Below are positions 1 to 8,740 of a stretch of DNA of 64,000 nt, in pieces (within the stretch, counting starts at the first letter, position 1; the number at the start of each line of letters is the position of its first letter). A program made the position numbers and the translations under genes. This DNA comes from Oceanimonas smirnovii ATCC BAA-899 (GTDB lineage: Bacteria; Pseudomonadota; Gammaproteobacteria; Enterobacterales; Aeromonadaceae). Below the pieces are notes generated by a model. That model did not search any database. It was not told the origin of the DNA and saw only the letters and a program-made list of their open reading frames with translations. Where the stretch lies: assembly GCF_000381965.1 (NCBI RefSeq), contig NZ_KB908458.1:124001-188000 (forward strand). Reading direction: 5' to 3'.

Positions 1-266
1 AGCAGCTGAGCGCCCTGCCCGCGGGCGAGCTGCTGGTGTGCGGCGGCGGCGGCCATAACCCGCTGTTAATGGCGCGGCTGACCGCCCTGCTGCCCCGCTG
101 GCGGGTTGCCACCACCACAGAGGCCGGGGTGAATATGGACGCCATGGAAGCCATGGCCTTTGCCTGGCTGGCCCATCAGACCCTGCACCGGCTGCCGGGC
201 AACCTGCCCGAAGCCACCGGTGCCAGCCGCCCCGCCGTGCTGGGTGCCATTCACTTTCCCGACTGA
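1..266 (+). CDS. anmK: Anhydro-N-acetylmuramic acid kinase, C-terminal part
   Basis: The frame is open from the left edge (first full codon at base 3) and stops at 266, so only about the last 88 residues are visible. They carry the family's C-terminal pattern: [14 protein letters not shown], then [21 protein letters not shown], which closes the sugar-kinase active site. AnmK phosphorylates 1,6-anhydro-MurNAc from cell-wall turnover to MurNAc-6-phosphate. The next gene, murQ, starts 10 bases later on the same strand and uses that product, which supports the call and suggests a recycling operon. Confidence 0.9.
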   Translation, partial: QLSALPAGELLVCGGGGHNPLLMARLTALLPRWRVATTTEAGVNMDAMEAMAFAWLAHQTLHRLPGNLPEATGASRPAVLGAIHFPD

Positions 267-276
267 CGAGACACTT

Positions 277-1185
277 ATGCCCAACAACCCGCTGCTGCAG
301 GATCTGGCCCGGCTGGCCTCTGAAGGCCGCAACCCCGCCACCCTGGACATAGACACCAAAAGCGCGCTGGAAATCGTGACCCTGATGAACCAGCAGGATC
401 AGACCGTGCCCGCGGCCATTGCCGCCGTGCTGCCGGCCATCGCCGACGCCGTTGAACTGATTGAAACCGCCCTGCGCCGCGGTGGCCGGTTAATTTATAC
501 CGGTGCCGGCACCAGCGGCCGGCTGGGAGTGCTGGATGCGGCCGAATGCCCACCCACCTTCAGTGTGCCTTATGGCATGGTCACCGGCCTGATTGCCGGC
601 GGCGAGGCGGCCATGTTCCGGGCTCAGGAAGGCGCCGAAGACAGCGAGCAGCAAGGCGAGCAGGATCTGCGCAACCTTGGCCTGACCAAAAAAGATGTGG
701 TGGTGGGCATTGCCGCCTCGGGCCGCACGCCGTATGTGATGGGCGGCCTGCGCTATGCCAGCAGCCTGGGTGCCGGCACTGTGGCACTGGCCTGCAACGC
801 CGGCTCGGCCATTGGCCGCGAAGCCGCCATTGCCATAGAGCCGCAGGTGGGCCCGGAAGTGATCACCGGCTCCACCCGGCTGAAGGCCGGCACCGCCCAG
901 AAACTGGTGCTGAACATGCTCAGCACCGCTGCCATGGTGCGGCTGGGCAAGGTCTATCAGAACCTGATGGTGGATGTACACGCCAGCAATAAAAAGCTGG
1001 AAGCCCGCGCCATTCGTATTGTAATGCAGGCCACCGGCGAGAATGAAAGCACAGCAGCACAAGCCCTGGCAAATGCCGGCAACGAGGTAAAACCCGCCAT
1101 TTTAATGTTGCTCACCGGCCTGAGTGCCGATGAGGCCCGCCAGCGGCTGCAGCAGCATAATGGCGTGCTGCGCCGTGCGCTGTGA
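277..1185 (+). CDS. murQ: N-acetylmuramic acid 6-phosphate etherase
   Basis: 302 residues, normal for MurQ. The enzyme removes the lactyl ether of MurNAc-6-phosphate, giving GlcNAc-6-phosphate and D-lactate in peptidoglycan recycling. The SIS fold is clear: [20 protein letters not shown] near residues 68-90 and [13 protein letters not shown] near 140-152 are the phosphosugar-binding signatures. The open frame extends upstream to 160 inside anmK, but the ATG at 277 gives the usual N-terminus and a normal gap after anmK. Its stop directly abuts the stop of the leftward diguanylate cyclase gene. Confidence 0.95.
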   Translation: MPNNPLLQDLARLASEGRNPATLDIDTKSALEIVTLMNQQDQTVPAAIAAVLPAIADAVELIETALRRGGRLIYTGAGTSGRLGVLDAAECPPTFSVPYGMVTGLIAGGEAAMFRAQEGAEDSEQQGEQDLRNLGLTKKDVVVGIAASGRTPYVMGGLRYASSLGAGTVALACNAGSAIGREAAIAIEPQVGPEVITGSTRLKAGTAQKLVLNMLSTAAMVRLGKVYQNLMVDVHASNKKLEARAIRIVMQATGENESTAAQALANAGNEVKPAILMLLTGLSADEARQRLQQHNGVLRRAL

Positions 1186-3747
1186 TCAGGACACTTCCAC
1201 CCGGTTACGGCCACCACTCTTGGCCCTATATAACGCCTCATCGGCCCGTACCAGCAGCGCTTTGGCATTGTCGCCCGGACCAATCACGGTCACCCCAAAG
1301 CTGCAGGTGCGCTGACCAATAACCGGAAAGCCTTCGTTCGCAATGCGCTCCCGCAGGGCTTCTGCCAGTTGCTGCACCCCCTTGAGATCGGTGTTGGGGC
1401 AGAGGATCAGAAACTCTTCACCGCCCCAGCGGCCCGGGCAGTCACTTAGCCGGGTATGCTCCTGCATCAGCTTCGCCAGCCGGCACAGCACCTGATCGCC
1501 CACTTCATGGCCGCAGGTATCGTTTACCTGCTTGAAGTGATCCACGTCCAGCATAATCAGACCAAAACTGGTGCCATAACGGTGATACCGGTGAATTTCC
1601 TCAGCCAGCATCTGCTCTGTGCGGCCCCGGTTAATCAGCCCGGTCAGCGCGTCTGTGGTAGACAGCCGCTCCAGCTCCCGGTTTTTCTGCTCCAGAATTT
1701 CTCTGTGCTGTACCTGCTCGGTAATATCCACCGCCATGCCGATGTAGCGCACCTCCTCAAAACTGGTGCCTTCCACCCGCCGGGCCGCAAAGCGAAACCA
1801 GCGGGGTCTGCCCTCGGCGTCCAGAAAACGCCCTTCACTGCGCCACTCGGATTTTTGTCCGGCCACGGCGGCATGCCAGCTGTTCAGTATTTTTTCTTTA
1901 TCATCCGGATGCAGCGCATGGGTCCAGCCATCCCCCATCAGTTGCTCTGTGGTTTGCCCCAACACATCGCTGTAATAACGGTTGGAATAAATATTATGGC
2001 CTTCGGCATCGGCCTCAAATACGCCCATGGGAGAAAATTCCGACAGCACCCGAAAGCGCCGCTCACTGGTACGCAGCGCTTCTTCCATTAATTTGCGCTC
2101 GGTAAAGTCGGCAATATTAATGGCCACACTTTCGGTATTCTGGTGAGTATCGGCAACCGGATGACCGCTTATCCGGCAAAAACGCCGGCCCTTGCCGGCA
2201 AAGGTCAGCCATTGCTCAATAACAAAAGGGCGGCCTGCCACGGCACCATCAAACAAGGGTTTTATCTGCTGATTGAACTCAGTCTCGCCATACAGCTCCT
2301 GCATGCTGTGGCCTTCAATCTGGTTGCGCTCTCTGTGGTGATATTCAAGATAGCGATTATTGACCTGCAGATAATGATAATCAGGGCTCACCAATGCCAT
2401 CAGTTCGTCGGCAGCGTTCACTATTTCCTTGTAGCGCACCAGACGGGCTGCGGCTTCATGCTGCCCGGTCACATCCTGGCTGATGGCAAAATAGCTGGCA
2501 ATGCGCCCGTCCAGATCACGCACCGGCGTTATCATCACGCTTTCAATACGCTCGCTGCCGTCGCGCATACGGTTGATAAACTCTCCCTGCCAGGGTTGCT
2601 CCCGCTTCAGCTCCCGCCATAGCGCCCGGTAAGTGGCCGGCGGTGTACGCCCCGATGACAGCATATTGGGCTTCATACCCAGCACTTCGTCACCGGAGTA
2701 ACCGGTATGTGCCAGAAAAGCCTGATTTACATACACAATGCATCTGTTGAGGTCAGTGATCACAATGGGAGATGGCATTTGCTCAATGGCCTGATGCAGG
2801 TGCGCAAGATCATTCATTATCTGCCGTTCACGCCGGCTGCTGTTACGCCACTGGCGCAAAAATAACGCCGTCAGCACCAGAACCAGCAGCAAAACGCCCG
2901 TACTAATCGCCACCCTGAGATACCAGCCGTGCAGCACCCGGCTGCGTTCAATGGCGCTGAAGGCCCGCACCGGCTGCTGACTGAGCTGGCGAATGGCAAA
3001 TAAATAGTCCTGCCCCTGCACCAGCTGAGTGCCAAAGCCGGAAAACTCTCCCGGTGCCTGCTGCTCCTGCAACTGGCGCAGCAATGTTTGCTGATGCGGT
3101 CCGGCCCCCGCCAGCAGCACAGACCGGTTTTGCATATCAAGCAGCATAAGATGCTGCCCCTCAAAGCCGTCTCCGCTTTCCAGCTCGGCAGCAATCCGCT
3201 CCTGATCCAACAGAGCAAGCAGCACGCCGCCGGCATCCGGGGCCGACACCCGCAGCGCCACCCCCAGCTGCCCCTGAGCAATACCGGAAAAAGAGCGGCT
3301 GCCTGCCTGCAGTCCGGCAGCAACCCAGGGCGGCATATCAGCCGTGCCCGCATCCTCTCCGGCGGTTGCCACCAGACTGCCCTTATCATCGAACAATGCC
3401 AGCCTGCTCAGTGCCGGAGCCCGGGCCAGGTTGTGCAACAGCAGCCGGCGCAGTTCAAGGCCGGATAATGGCTGGCCAGAATGTTGCTCCAGCTCATGGC
3501 TGCTTCGGCTCAGAGCATGCTCTGCCGACAGTAATGCAATGTCGGTGGCACTGCCAAAAGCGCGCAGCTGAGTTTGTAACCGCTCCCCTGCGCTGCGCAG
3601 TATATTACGATGATCCAGATACAGCCCCTGACCAAGAATAGCGGCCATCAGTGCCAGCAAGAGCACCACACTCAGCATAATGGTACGGCCGAGCCGGGTG
3701 CTCCGCGGCCCGCTGGAAACGGAAAAGTGAAAGGGGCGGTGCAGCAT
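1186..3747 (-). CDS. Membrane-anchored PAS-PAS-PAS-GGDEF diguanylate cyclase
   Basis: 853 residues. A first membrane segment lies near residues 17-42 and a second near 275-298. They enclose about 230 periplasmic residues, likely a ligand-sensing domain. Three PAS regions follow (about 315-430, 430-550 and 560-680), then a GGDEF domain at about 690-853. The active-site motif is GGEEF near residue 777. An RxxD inhibitory site (RLSD) sits exactly five residues before it, so both synthesis of cyclic-di-GMP and product inhibition look intact. The start codon overlaps the stop of the binding-protein gene by one base (TAATG), indicating translational coupling; that partner may supply the periplasmic signal. 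Confidence 0.9.
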   Translation of the reverse strand: MLHRPFHFSVSSGPRSTRLGRTIMLSVVLLLALMAAILGQGLYLDHRNILRSAGERLQTQLRAFGSATDIALLSAEHALSRSSHELEQHSGQPLSGLELRRLLLHNLARAPALSRLALFDDKGSLVATAGEDAGTADMPPWVAAGLQAGSRSFSGIAQGQLGVALRVSAPDAGGVLLALLDQERIAAELESGDGFEGQHLMLLDMQNRSVLLAGAGPHQQTLLRQLQEQQAPGEFSGFGTQLVQGQDYLFAIRQLSQQPVRAFSAIERSRVLHGWYLRVAISTGVLLLVLVLTALFLRQWRNSSRRERQIMNDLAHLHQAIEQMPSPIVITDLNRCIVYVNQAFLAHTGYSGDEVLGMKPNMLSSGRTPPATYRALWRELKREQPWQGEFINRMRDGSERIESVMITPVRDLDGRIASYFAISQDVTGQHEAAARLVRYKEIVNAADELMALVSPDYHYLQVNNRYLEYHHRERNQIEGHSMQELYGETEFNQQIKPLFDGAVAGRPFVIEQWLTFAGKGRRFCRISGHPVADTHQNTESVAINIADFTERKLMEEALRTSERRFRVLSEFSPMGVFEADAEGHNIYSNRYYSDVLGQTTEQLMGDGWTHALHPDDKEKILNSWHAAVAGQKSEWRSEGRFLDAEGRPRWFRFAARRVEGTSFEEVRYIGMAVDITEQVQHREILEQKNRELERLSTTDALTGLINRGRTEQMLAEEIHRYHRYGTSFGLIMLDVDHFKQVNDTCGHEVGDQVLCRLAKLMQEHTRLSDCPGRWGGEEFLILCPNTDLKGVQQLAEALRERIANEGFPVIGQRTCSFGVTVIGPGDNAKALLVRADEALYRAKSGGRNRVEVS

Positions 3748-4763
3748 TAGTCTGTCACCGCCTGCTGTGCCTGCTGCACCAGTTCAGTATCGATATTCAT
3801 CTCCTTGATAATGGCCGGCTCCAGCCGGCGGGCAATACGTCGCCATTCCGCCAGGGTATCAGCATCGGGAGTGACAATTTCAATGCCGTTTTGCAGCAAT
3901 GCCTGCCGGGCCTGCTGCTGGGCTGACGCGGCGGCCGTGCGTTGATCATCCACTATCTGCTCCCAGCTGTGGCGCACCTGCTGTTGTAAATCTGCCGGCA
4001 GGGACTGCCAGAAATCCCGGCTTATCATGGGTACATACTGGGCAAAATATTCATGGTCTTCAAAACCATAACGAATACCCCGGGTCCACAGGGCGGCGCT
4101 GCGCACGGTTTCGTGAGTAGACAGCAAACCCTGAACCCTGCCCCGCGCCAAAGCATTGGGCACATCGGGCCAGGGAATCACCACAGGATCGGCCCTGAAG
4201 GCATCCAGCCGGCTGCGGTTGGCAGCACCCCCGGGCACGCGCACACGCAGCCCGGTCAGCTGTTTGTGTTCGCTGATCCGCTGTTCGGTGAAGTAAAGGT
4301 GGGCATAGCCCAGATCCAGCCAGCGCCCGGGCACAACCACATTCAGGTTGTTTTCAATACGGCGGTTTATTTCCCGGCCTATGGCACCGTCCCGCACCCG
4401 GTAGTGCACCTCGGGCGGGCGGCCATAAAACAGCGGCAGCATATAAAGGCCGGCATCAGGCACATAGCGATCCAGCTGCCACATGCCGGGTACCGCCATG
4501 TCTACCTTACCGGTAGTGAGGGCGGCAATCACGTCCCGGTCACGGAACAACTGAGCACCGTGATAGAAACGCACCTTAAGACGGCCGTTGCTGGCCTGCT
4601 CCAGTTGCGCGGCAAAACGGGCTATGGCTTTTGTCTGAACATGGTCGACGGTGTTTTCTGCAGAAATGCGCAGCACGGGCACCTGGGCCTGAACCACACC
4701 AGCAGCGCATAACCACAGCATGGCCATGGCGGCCTTTTGAAACAGCGAGGAGAGATAATCCAT
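3747..4763 (-). CDS. TRAP-type (DctP family) periplasmic solute-binding protein
   Basis: About 338 residues from the ATG at 4763; a GTG six bases upstream is possible. A signal peptide ends near VVQAQV. The mature part has the DctP fold: VLRISAENTVDHVQTKAIARFA at the N-terminus, and GLRVRVPGG with the arginine that normally binds the ligand carboxylate. No DctQ or DctM membrane subunit lies beside it. Instead its stop overlaps the start of a diguanylate cyclase that has its own periplasmic domain. I infer a sensing role, binding an organic acid and reporting to the cyclase, more than a transport role. The ligand cannot be read from the sequence. Confidence 0.85.
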   Translation of the reverse strand: MDYLSSLFQKAAMAMLWLCAAGVVQAQVPVLRISAENTVDHVQTKAIARFAAQLEQASNGRLKVRFYHGAQLFRDRDVIAALTTGKVDMAVPGMWQLDRYVPDAGLYMLPLFYGRPPEVHYRVRDGAIGREINRRIENNLNVVVPGRWLDLGYAHLYFTEQRISEHKQLTGLRVRVPGGAANRSRLDAFRADPVVIPWPDVPNALARGRVQGLLSTHETVRSAALWTRGIRYGFEDHEYFAQYVPMISRDFWQSLPADLQQQVRHSWEQIVDDQRTAAASAQQQARQALLQNGIEIVTPDADTLAEWRRIARRLEPAIIKEMNIDTELVQQAQQAVTD

Positions 4764-4860
4764 TAACACGCCTGAACAGGGAATAGACTGGCAAGGTTAC
4801 TCCCGAGGCCCGTAGAAAACCTTGATACAGGTTGGGTTTGGCACCGCCACGACGGACTTG

Positions 4861-5178
4861 TCAGCTGTCTTCTTCCCGGGCCAGACGGGCACGAAGTTTT
4901 TCTTCCCGTTTGCGGTACCAGTGGGCCTTGAACGCTGTCCACCAGTCGTCCGACAGCTCACCACCATAGGCTTCCAGCAGAGCTATCACCCGATCCAGAG
5001 TGAGCACGCCGGCATCATAATCAATATCCAGCCATTGCTTGCGCACTACCACCTTGGCCACACCGGGTTCAACGGAAAAGGCATCGGCCATTTTCTCGAT
5101 TTGCAGCTGATTGAGATGATCCAGCTTGAGATGACGCCGCACCAGGGCCCGTTCGTCAATTTGCGCATTTAACGACAT
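4861..5178 (-). CDS. Small conserved protein, possible HMA-like fold
   Basis: 105 residues with a strong ribosome site (AAGGAG, 7 bases before the ATG). Residues 25-70 (MADAFSVEPGVAKVVVRKQW, then LDIDYDAGVLTLDRVIALLEAYG) read like the beta-alpha-beta-beta-alpha pattern of heavy-metal-associated domains. The CxxC metal motif is absent. The C-terminus is rich in Lys, Arg and Glu and probably helical. I do not recognise a named family. It is transcribed away from the aldo/keto reductase across a 167-base shared upstream region. Confidence 0.6.
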   Translation of the reverse strand: MSLNAQIDERALVRRHLKLDHLNQLQIEKMADAFSVEPGVAKVVVRKQWLDIDYDAGVLTLDRVIALLEAYGGELSDDWWTAFKAHWYRKREEKLRARLAREEDS

Positions 5179-5266
5179 GTGCCGCTCCTTTGCGTGATGC
5201 TCTTCGACTCAGACCGAGTAAAGAGTAAAACGTGAACAAAGACAAGCTTTACAACATTGCCCCGAT

Positions 5267-5288
5267 ATTGCAATGCGATTGCAATGCG
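5267..5288. repeat. Tandem 11-bp direct repeat
   Basis: Two exact head-to-tail copies of ATTGCAATGCG occupy 5267-5288, between the divergent small gene and the aldo/keto reductase. One copy per helical turn would place two regulator half-sites on the same DNA face, just upstream of the palindrome at 5307-5331. Confidence 0.6.
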
Positions 5289-5306
5289 AGCCCGGCTGTT
5301 TCACCA

Positions 5307-5331
5307 TATTATGGAAACCGTTTCCATAATA
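5307..5331. promoter_or_regulatory. Perfect 25-bp palindrome, candidate repressor operator
   Basis: Two perfect 12-bp arms (TATTATGGAAAC and its inverse GTTTCCATAATA) flank a single central C. The site ends 15 bases before the ATG of the aldo/keto reductase, covering the place where a repressor would block initiation. GGAAAC...GTTTCC arms are common in LacI-type operators, and TetR-type proteins also use long AT-rich palindromes. No regulator gene is adjacent, so the binding protein is unknown. Confidence 0.65.
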
Positions 5332-5345
5332 ACTGAGAGGCAAGT

Positions 5346-6224
5346 ATGGACACCAGCGTCACACTGAAAGCCACTAATGGCCTGCCCGCCGTTTCTCTGC
5401 CCGCCATTGGTCAGGGCACCTGGTATATGGGCGAAGGCCTCAATCCCCGCGCAGCAGAAGTCAAGGCGTTGCAGCAGGGGCTGGATCTTGGGCTGACACT
5501 CATTGATACCGCCGAGATGTACGGTGACGGCGAAGCCGAAAAGGTGGTAGGAAAGGCCCTTGAAGGCCGCCGGGATGATGCCTTTCTGGTGTCAAAGGTA
5601 TATCCGTGGAACGCCGGTCGCCGCAGCGCCATTGCCGCCTGCGAAGCCAGCCTGAAGCGCCTGGGCACCGATTATCTCGACCTTTATCTGCTGCACTGGC
5701 CCGGCAGCATTCCGCTGGAAGAAACCCTGGAGGCCTTTGAAAAACTGCAGGCAGACGGCAAGATCAAACGCTTTGGCGTATCCAACTGTGACCTGGGCGA
5801 AATGCAGGAGCTGGCCTGGACAGAAGGCGGCAACCAGTGCGCGGTAAACCAGGTGCTTTATCATCTGGGCTCACGTGGTATTGAGCATGCTTTGCTGCCC
5901 TGGCAGCGGGAGCACAGCATACCCACCATGGCTTATTGCCCGCTGGCCCAGGGCGGCCGGCTGCGCCGGGAATTATTCGGCAACGCCGAACTGAACGCCA
6001 TCGCCGGCGATCTGGGCGTTACGGTGCCGCAGCTGCTGCTGGCCTGGGCCATTCGCCCGGTAAACGGCCAGCGGGATGTCATTGCCATTCCCAAGGCGGT
6101 GCAACCAGCGCATGTGCAGCAAAACGCCGATGCTCTGACACTGACCCTGAGCGATGAGATACTGGCCCGGCTGAATAACGCCTTTCCGGCACCCAACCGT
6201 AAAACCCCGCTGGATATTGTGTAA
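5346..6224 (+). CDS. Aldo/keto reductase
   Basis: 292 residues, a full-length NADPH-dependent AKR. The catalytic tetrad is visible: Asp and Tyr in LIDTAEMYGDG, Lys in FLVSKVYPWNAG and His in YLLHWPGSIP. FGVSNCDLGEMQEL and the C-terminal IPKAVQPAHVQQN match the cofactor-binding loops. It probably reduces small aldehydes or ketones; the substrate cannot be assigned. It stands alone with a strong palindrome just before the ATG, so it is probably repressed until an inducer appears. A 20-base hairpin follows its stop. Confidence 0.9.
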   Translation: MDTSVTLKATNGLPAVSLPAIGQGTWYMGEGLNPRAAEVKALQQGLDLGLTLIDTAEMYGDGEAEKVVGKALEGRRDDAFLVSKVYPWNAGRRSAIAACEASLKRLGTDYLDLYLLHWPGSIPLEETLEAFEKLQADGKIKRFGVSNCDLGEMQELAWTEGGNQCAVNQVLYHLGSRGIEHALLPWQREHSIPTMAYCPLAQGGRLRRELFGNAELNAIAGDLGVTVPQLLLAWAIRPVNGQRDVIAIPKAVQPAHVQQNADALTLTLSDEILARLNNAFPAPNRKTPLDIV

Positions 6225-6232
6225 CCAACAAC

Positions 6233-6252
6233 AGCCGGCGTCACCGCCGGCT
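6233..6252. terminator. Hairpin between convergent genes, possible terminator
   Basis: AGCCGGCG-TCAC-CGCCGGCT forms a perfect 8-bp stem nine bases after the aldo/keto reductase stop and before the end of the leftward flavoprotein gene. There is no good T-run on either side, so it may attenuate or protect 3' ends rather than act as a strong intrinsic terminator. Confidence 0.45.
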
Positions 6253-6282
6253 GAATGTACAAACTTTATTGTCAGTGCACAG

Positions 6283-7455
6283 TTACACCACCTGCCCGCA
6301 GACCCAACCGGAGCTCCACGCCCACTGAAAGTTATAGCCCCCTAGCCAGCCGGTCACGTCCATTACCTCACCGATAAAGTAAAGGTTGGGGACTTTCTTG
6401 GCCTCCATGGTTTTGGATGACAGCTCGTTGGTATCTACCCCGCCCAGGGTCACTTCGGCGGTACGATAGCCCTCGGTGCCGCCGGGCTGTAACGGCCAGG
6501 CAGCCAGCCGCTGTTCAATGGCAGCCAGCTCTTTGTGGGTATATTGCTTGAGCGGTTTACTGACCAGCTCGCCCCGTGCCAGCAGAGCATCCACCAGTCG
6601 TTTGGGCAAATGGCGGGCCAGCCAGGTTTTCAGCTCCTGATTGGGACTCTCGGCCACCGCTCCGGTCAGGCTGCCTTCGGTCAGCAGCTCAAAACACACC
6701 CGCTGGCCGGGCTGCCAGTAAGAAGAAATCTGTAACACCGCCGGACCGGACACGCCTCTGTGAGTAAACAGCAGGTTTTCGGCAAAGCGGGTGCCGCACT
6801 CACTTTTTGCCACCACAGGTAAACTGACGCCGGACAGACCCTCAAGCGTTTGTTTGTCTTCCGGCTGCAGAGTAAAAGGCACCAGACCGGCGCGGGTGGG
6901 CAGCACCTTGAGGCCAAACTGCTCCGCCAGCCGGTAGCCAAACGGAGAGGCTCCTATCTTGGGCATGGACAGCCCCCCGGTGGCCACCACCAGAGACTGG
7001 CAGCGGTAAGGTTCACCGGCAGTGGTCACCGCAAAGCTTTCCCCCATTGGTTCTACATTCAGCACCTCGGCACGCAGCCGTATGGTCACACCGGCGGCAT
7101 CGCATTCGGCTACCAGCATGTCGACTATGTTCTGCGCCGAGTCATCACAAAACAGCTGCCCTAAGGTTTTTTCGTGATAGGCAATACCGTGCTTTTCCAC
7201 CAGGGCAATAAAATCCCATTGGGTATAGCGGGCCAGGGCCGATTTAACAAAATGAGGATTGTCACACAGGTAGGCCGCCGGATCTGTGTAATAGTTGGTG
7301 AAGTTGCAGCGGCCACCGCCCGACATCAGAATTTTGCGGCCGATGCGCTTGCCATGGTCCAGCACCAGCACCCGGCGGCCCCGCTTGCCGGCCTCGGCAG
7401 CACACATCAGGCCGGCGGCACCAGCACCGATCACAATTACATCCCAGGCCTGCAT
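6283..7455 (-). CDS. NAD(P)/FAD-dependent oxidoreductase, YhiN/HI0933/BaiN family
   Basis: 390 residues, the usual length. The N-terminal VIVIGAGAAGLMCAAEAGKRG is a Rossmann FAD-binding motif. GGGRCNFTN at about residues 46-54 and the C-terminal GEVMDVTGWLGGYNFQWAWSSG are hallmarks of the HI0933 family. Members have been linked to aminoacetone oxidation and, for BaiN, bile-acid reduction, but the housekeeping role in gammaproteobacteria is not settled. It is divergent from the methyltransferase gene with about 90 bases between starts. Confidence 0.85.
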   Translation of the reverse strand: MQAWDVIVIGAGAAGLMCAAEAGKRGRRVLVLDHGKRIGRKILMSGGGRCNFTNYYTDPAAYLCDNPHFVKSALARYTQWDFIALVEKHGIAYHEKTLGQLFCDDSAQNIVDMLVAECDAAGVTIRLRAEVLNVEPMGESFAVTTAGEPYRCQSLVVATGGLSMPKIGASPFGYRLAEQFGLKVLPTRAGLVPFTLQPEDKQTLEGLSGVSLPVVAKSECGTRFAENLLFTHRGVSGPAVLQISSYWQPGQRVCFELLTEGSLTGAVAESPNQELKTWLARHLPKRLVDALLARGELVSKPLKQYTHKELAAIEQRLAAWPLQPGGTEGYRTAEVTLGGVDTNELSSKTMEAKKVPNLYFIGEVMDVTGWLGGYNFQWAWSSGWVCGQVV

Positions 7456-7547
7456 GGCGTTTCCTCATTGTTGGCAAAAGCCGCATTTTACCTGCCGTGC
7501 TGCCGCACGGCTATGCCAGCCCGCAGCGCTGTGGGTATAATTGCCGG

Positions 7548-8720
7548 ATGAGCGACGTCGCATCCCTTTTTAATCAGCTGAGCACGCAGCTTGCCCGCCA
7601 CAGCGGCGACTGGCAGCTGATGCCTTTTGGCTGCCGCACCCTGCCCTGGCCGGAGCTGGCCGCTGTGCTTGAGCGCCTTGATGAAGACCTGCTGGATCAA
7701 CTGGAAAGCAATCCGCAGCAAGCGCTTGAGCTGCTGGCACCATGGCGGCCTGAACTGTCCGCATTGCATGCCTTTACCGCTCCCGTGCTGGCCCGCGCTG
7801 CCGACTATGCCACGCCCCGCTGGAGCAATGGCATTCCTGGCCGCAAATGGGCGCAGATAAAAGATTTTGCCGCCAATATCACAGCAGAACACGCCATTCT
7901 TGAGTGGTGCGCCGGTAAGGGGCATCTGGGCCGCTTGCTGGCGATAGAGCAGCAGCAGCCGGTCACCAGCCTGGAGTGGGATCAGGACTTGTGCCGCCAG
8001 GGTGAAACACTGGCCAACAAGCTGACACTGCAGCACCACTTTCACTGTGGCGATGCCCTGGCCCCCGAGGCGGCAGCCCTGTTTAAGCCGAAACAGCAGG
8101 CAGTGGCCCTGCACGCCTGTGGCGAGCTGCACTTACGCTTTTTACGTCATGCAGCCCGGGCCGGCACGCGCGCTCTGGCGCTTTCACCCTGTTGTTATCA
8201 TTTAATTGAGGGCAACCGTTATGTGCCCCTGTCGATCGCCGGTCGCCGGCATGATCTGGGGTTAAGCCGGCACGATCTGCGCCTGCCGCTGCAGCAGCAG
8301 GTTACCGGCGGTGAGCGGGTGCGCCGGCTGCGTCATATTGAGCTGACCTGGCGGCTGGCCTTTGATGAGCTGCAACGGGAGCTGACCGGCGGCCGGGATT
8401 ATCTGCCGCTGCCGGCCTTTCCCAAACAATTGCTGAGCGGCGATTTTGCGGACTTTGTGAGCTGGGCCTGCGACAAGAAGGGGCTGGCAGTACCCGCCAG
8501 CCTGCACAGTGAGCACTGGCTTGCTGCTGCTGATGACCGCCGGCTGCTGGTGAAGCGGATTGAGCTGGTGCGTCATTGCTATCGTTATCCGCTGGAGCTC
8601 TGGCTGCTGCTGGACAGAGTGCTGTTCCTCACTGAGCAGGGTTACCGGGTAAGGCTCGGTACCTTTACTGATATTCATAACACACCACGTCGCTATCTTA
8701 TTCAGGCCTGGCGTGAGTGA
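7548..8720 (+). CDS. SAM-dependent methyltransferase, TRM13/METTL25-like
   Basis: About 390 residues from the ATG at 7548 (MSDVASLFNQL); the frame is open a little further upstream but without initiation signals. The SAM-binding motif I is ILEWCAGKGHLGRLLA near residue 123. VALHACGELHLRFLRHA and LALSPCCYHL follow, the pattern of the TRM13/METTL25-like group that modifies RNA or protein. Target unknown. The stop codon lies 20 bases before the channel gene, so the two may be cotranscribed. Confidence 0.75.
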   Translation: MSDVASLFNQLSTQLARHSGDWQLMPFGCRTLPWPELAAVLERLDEDLLDQLESNPQQALELLAPWRPELSALHAFTAPVLARAADYATPRWSNGIPGRKWAQIKDFAANITAEHAILEWCAGKGHLGRLLAIEQQQPVTSLEWDQDLCRQGETLANKLTLQHHFHCGDALAPEAAALFKPKQQAVALHACGELHLRFLRHAARAGTRALALSPCCYHLIEGNRYVPLSIAGRRHDLGLSRHDLRLPLQQQVTGGERVRRLRHIELTWRLAFDELQRELTGGRDYLPLPAFPKQLLSGDFADFVSWACDKKGLAVPASLHSEHWLAAADDRRLLVKRIELVRHCYRYPLELWLLLDRVLFLTEQGYRVRLGTFTDIHNTPRRYLIQAWRE

Positions 8721-8740
8721 CCAAGGACAGGAGACGCTTT

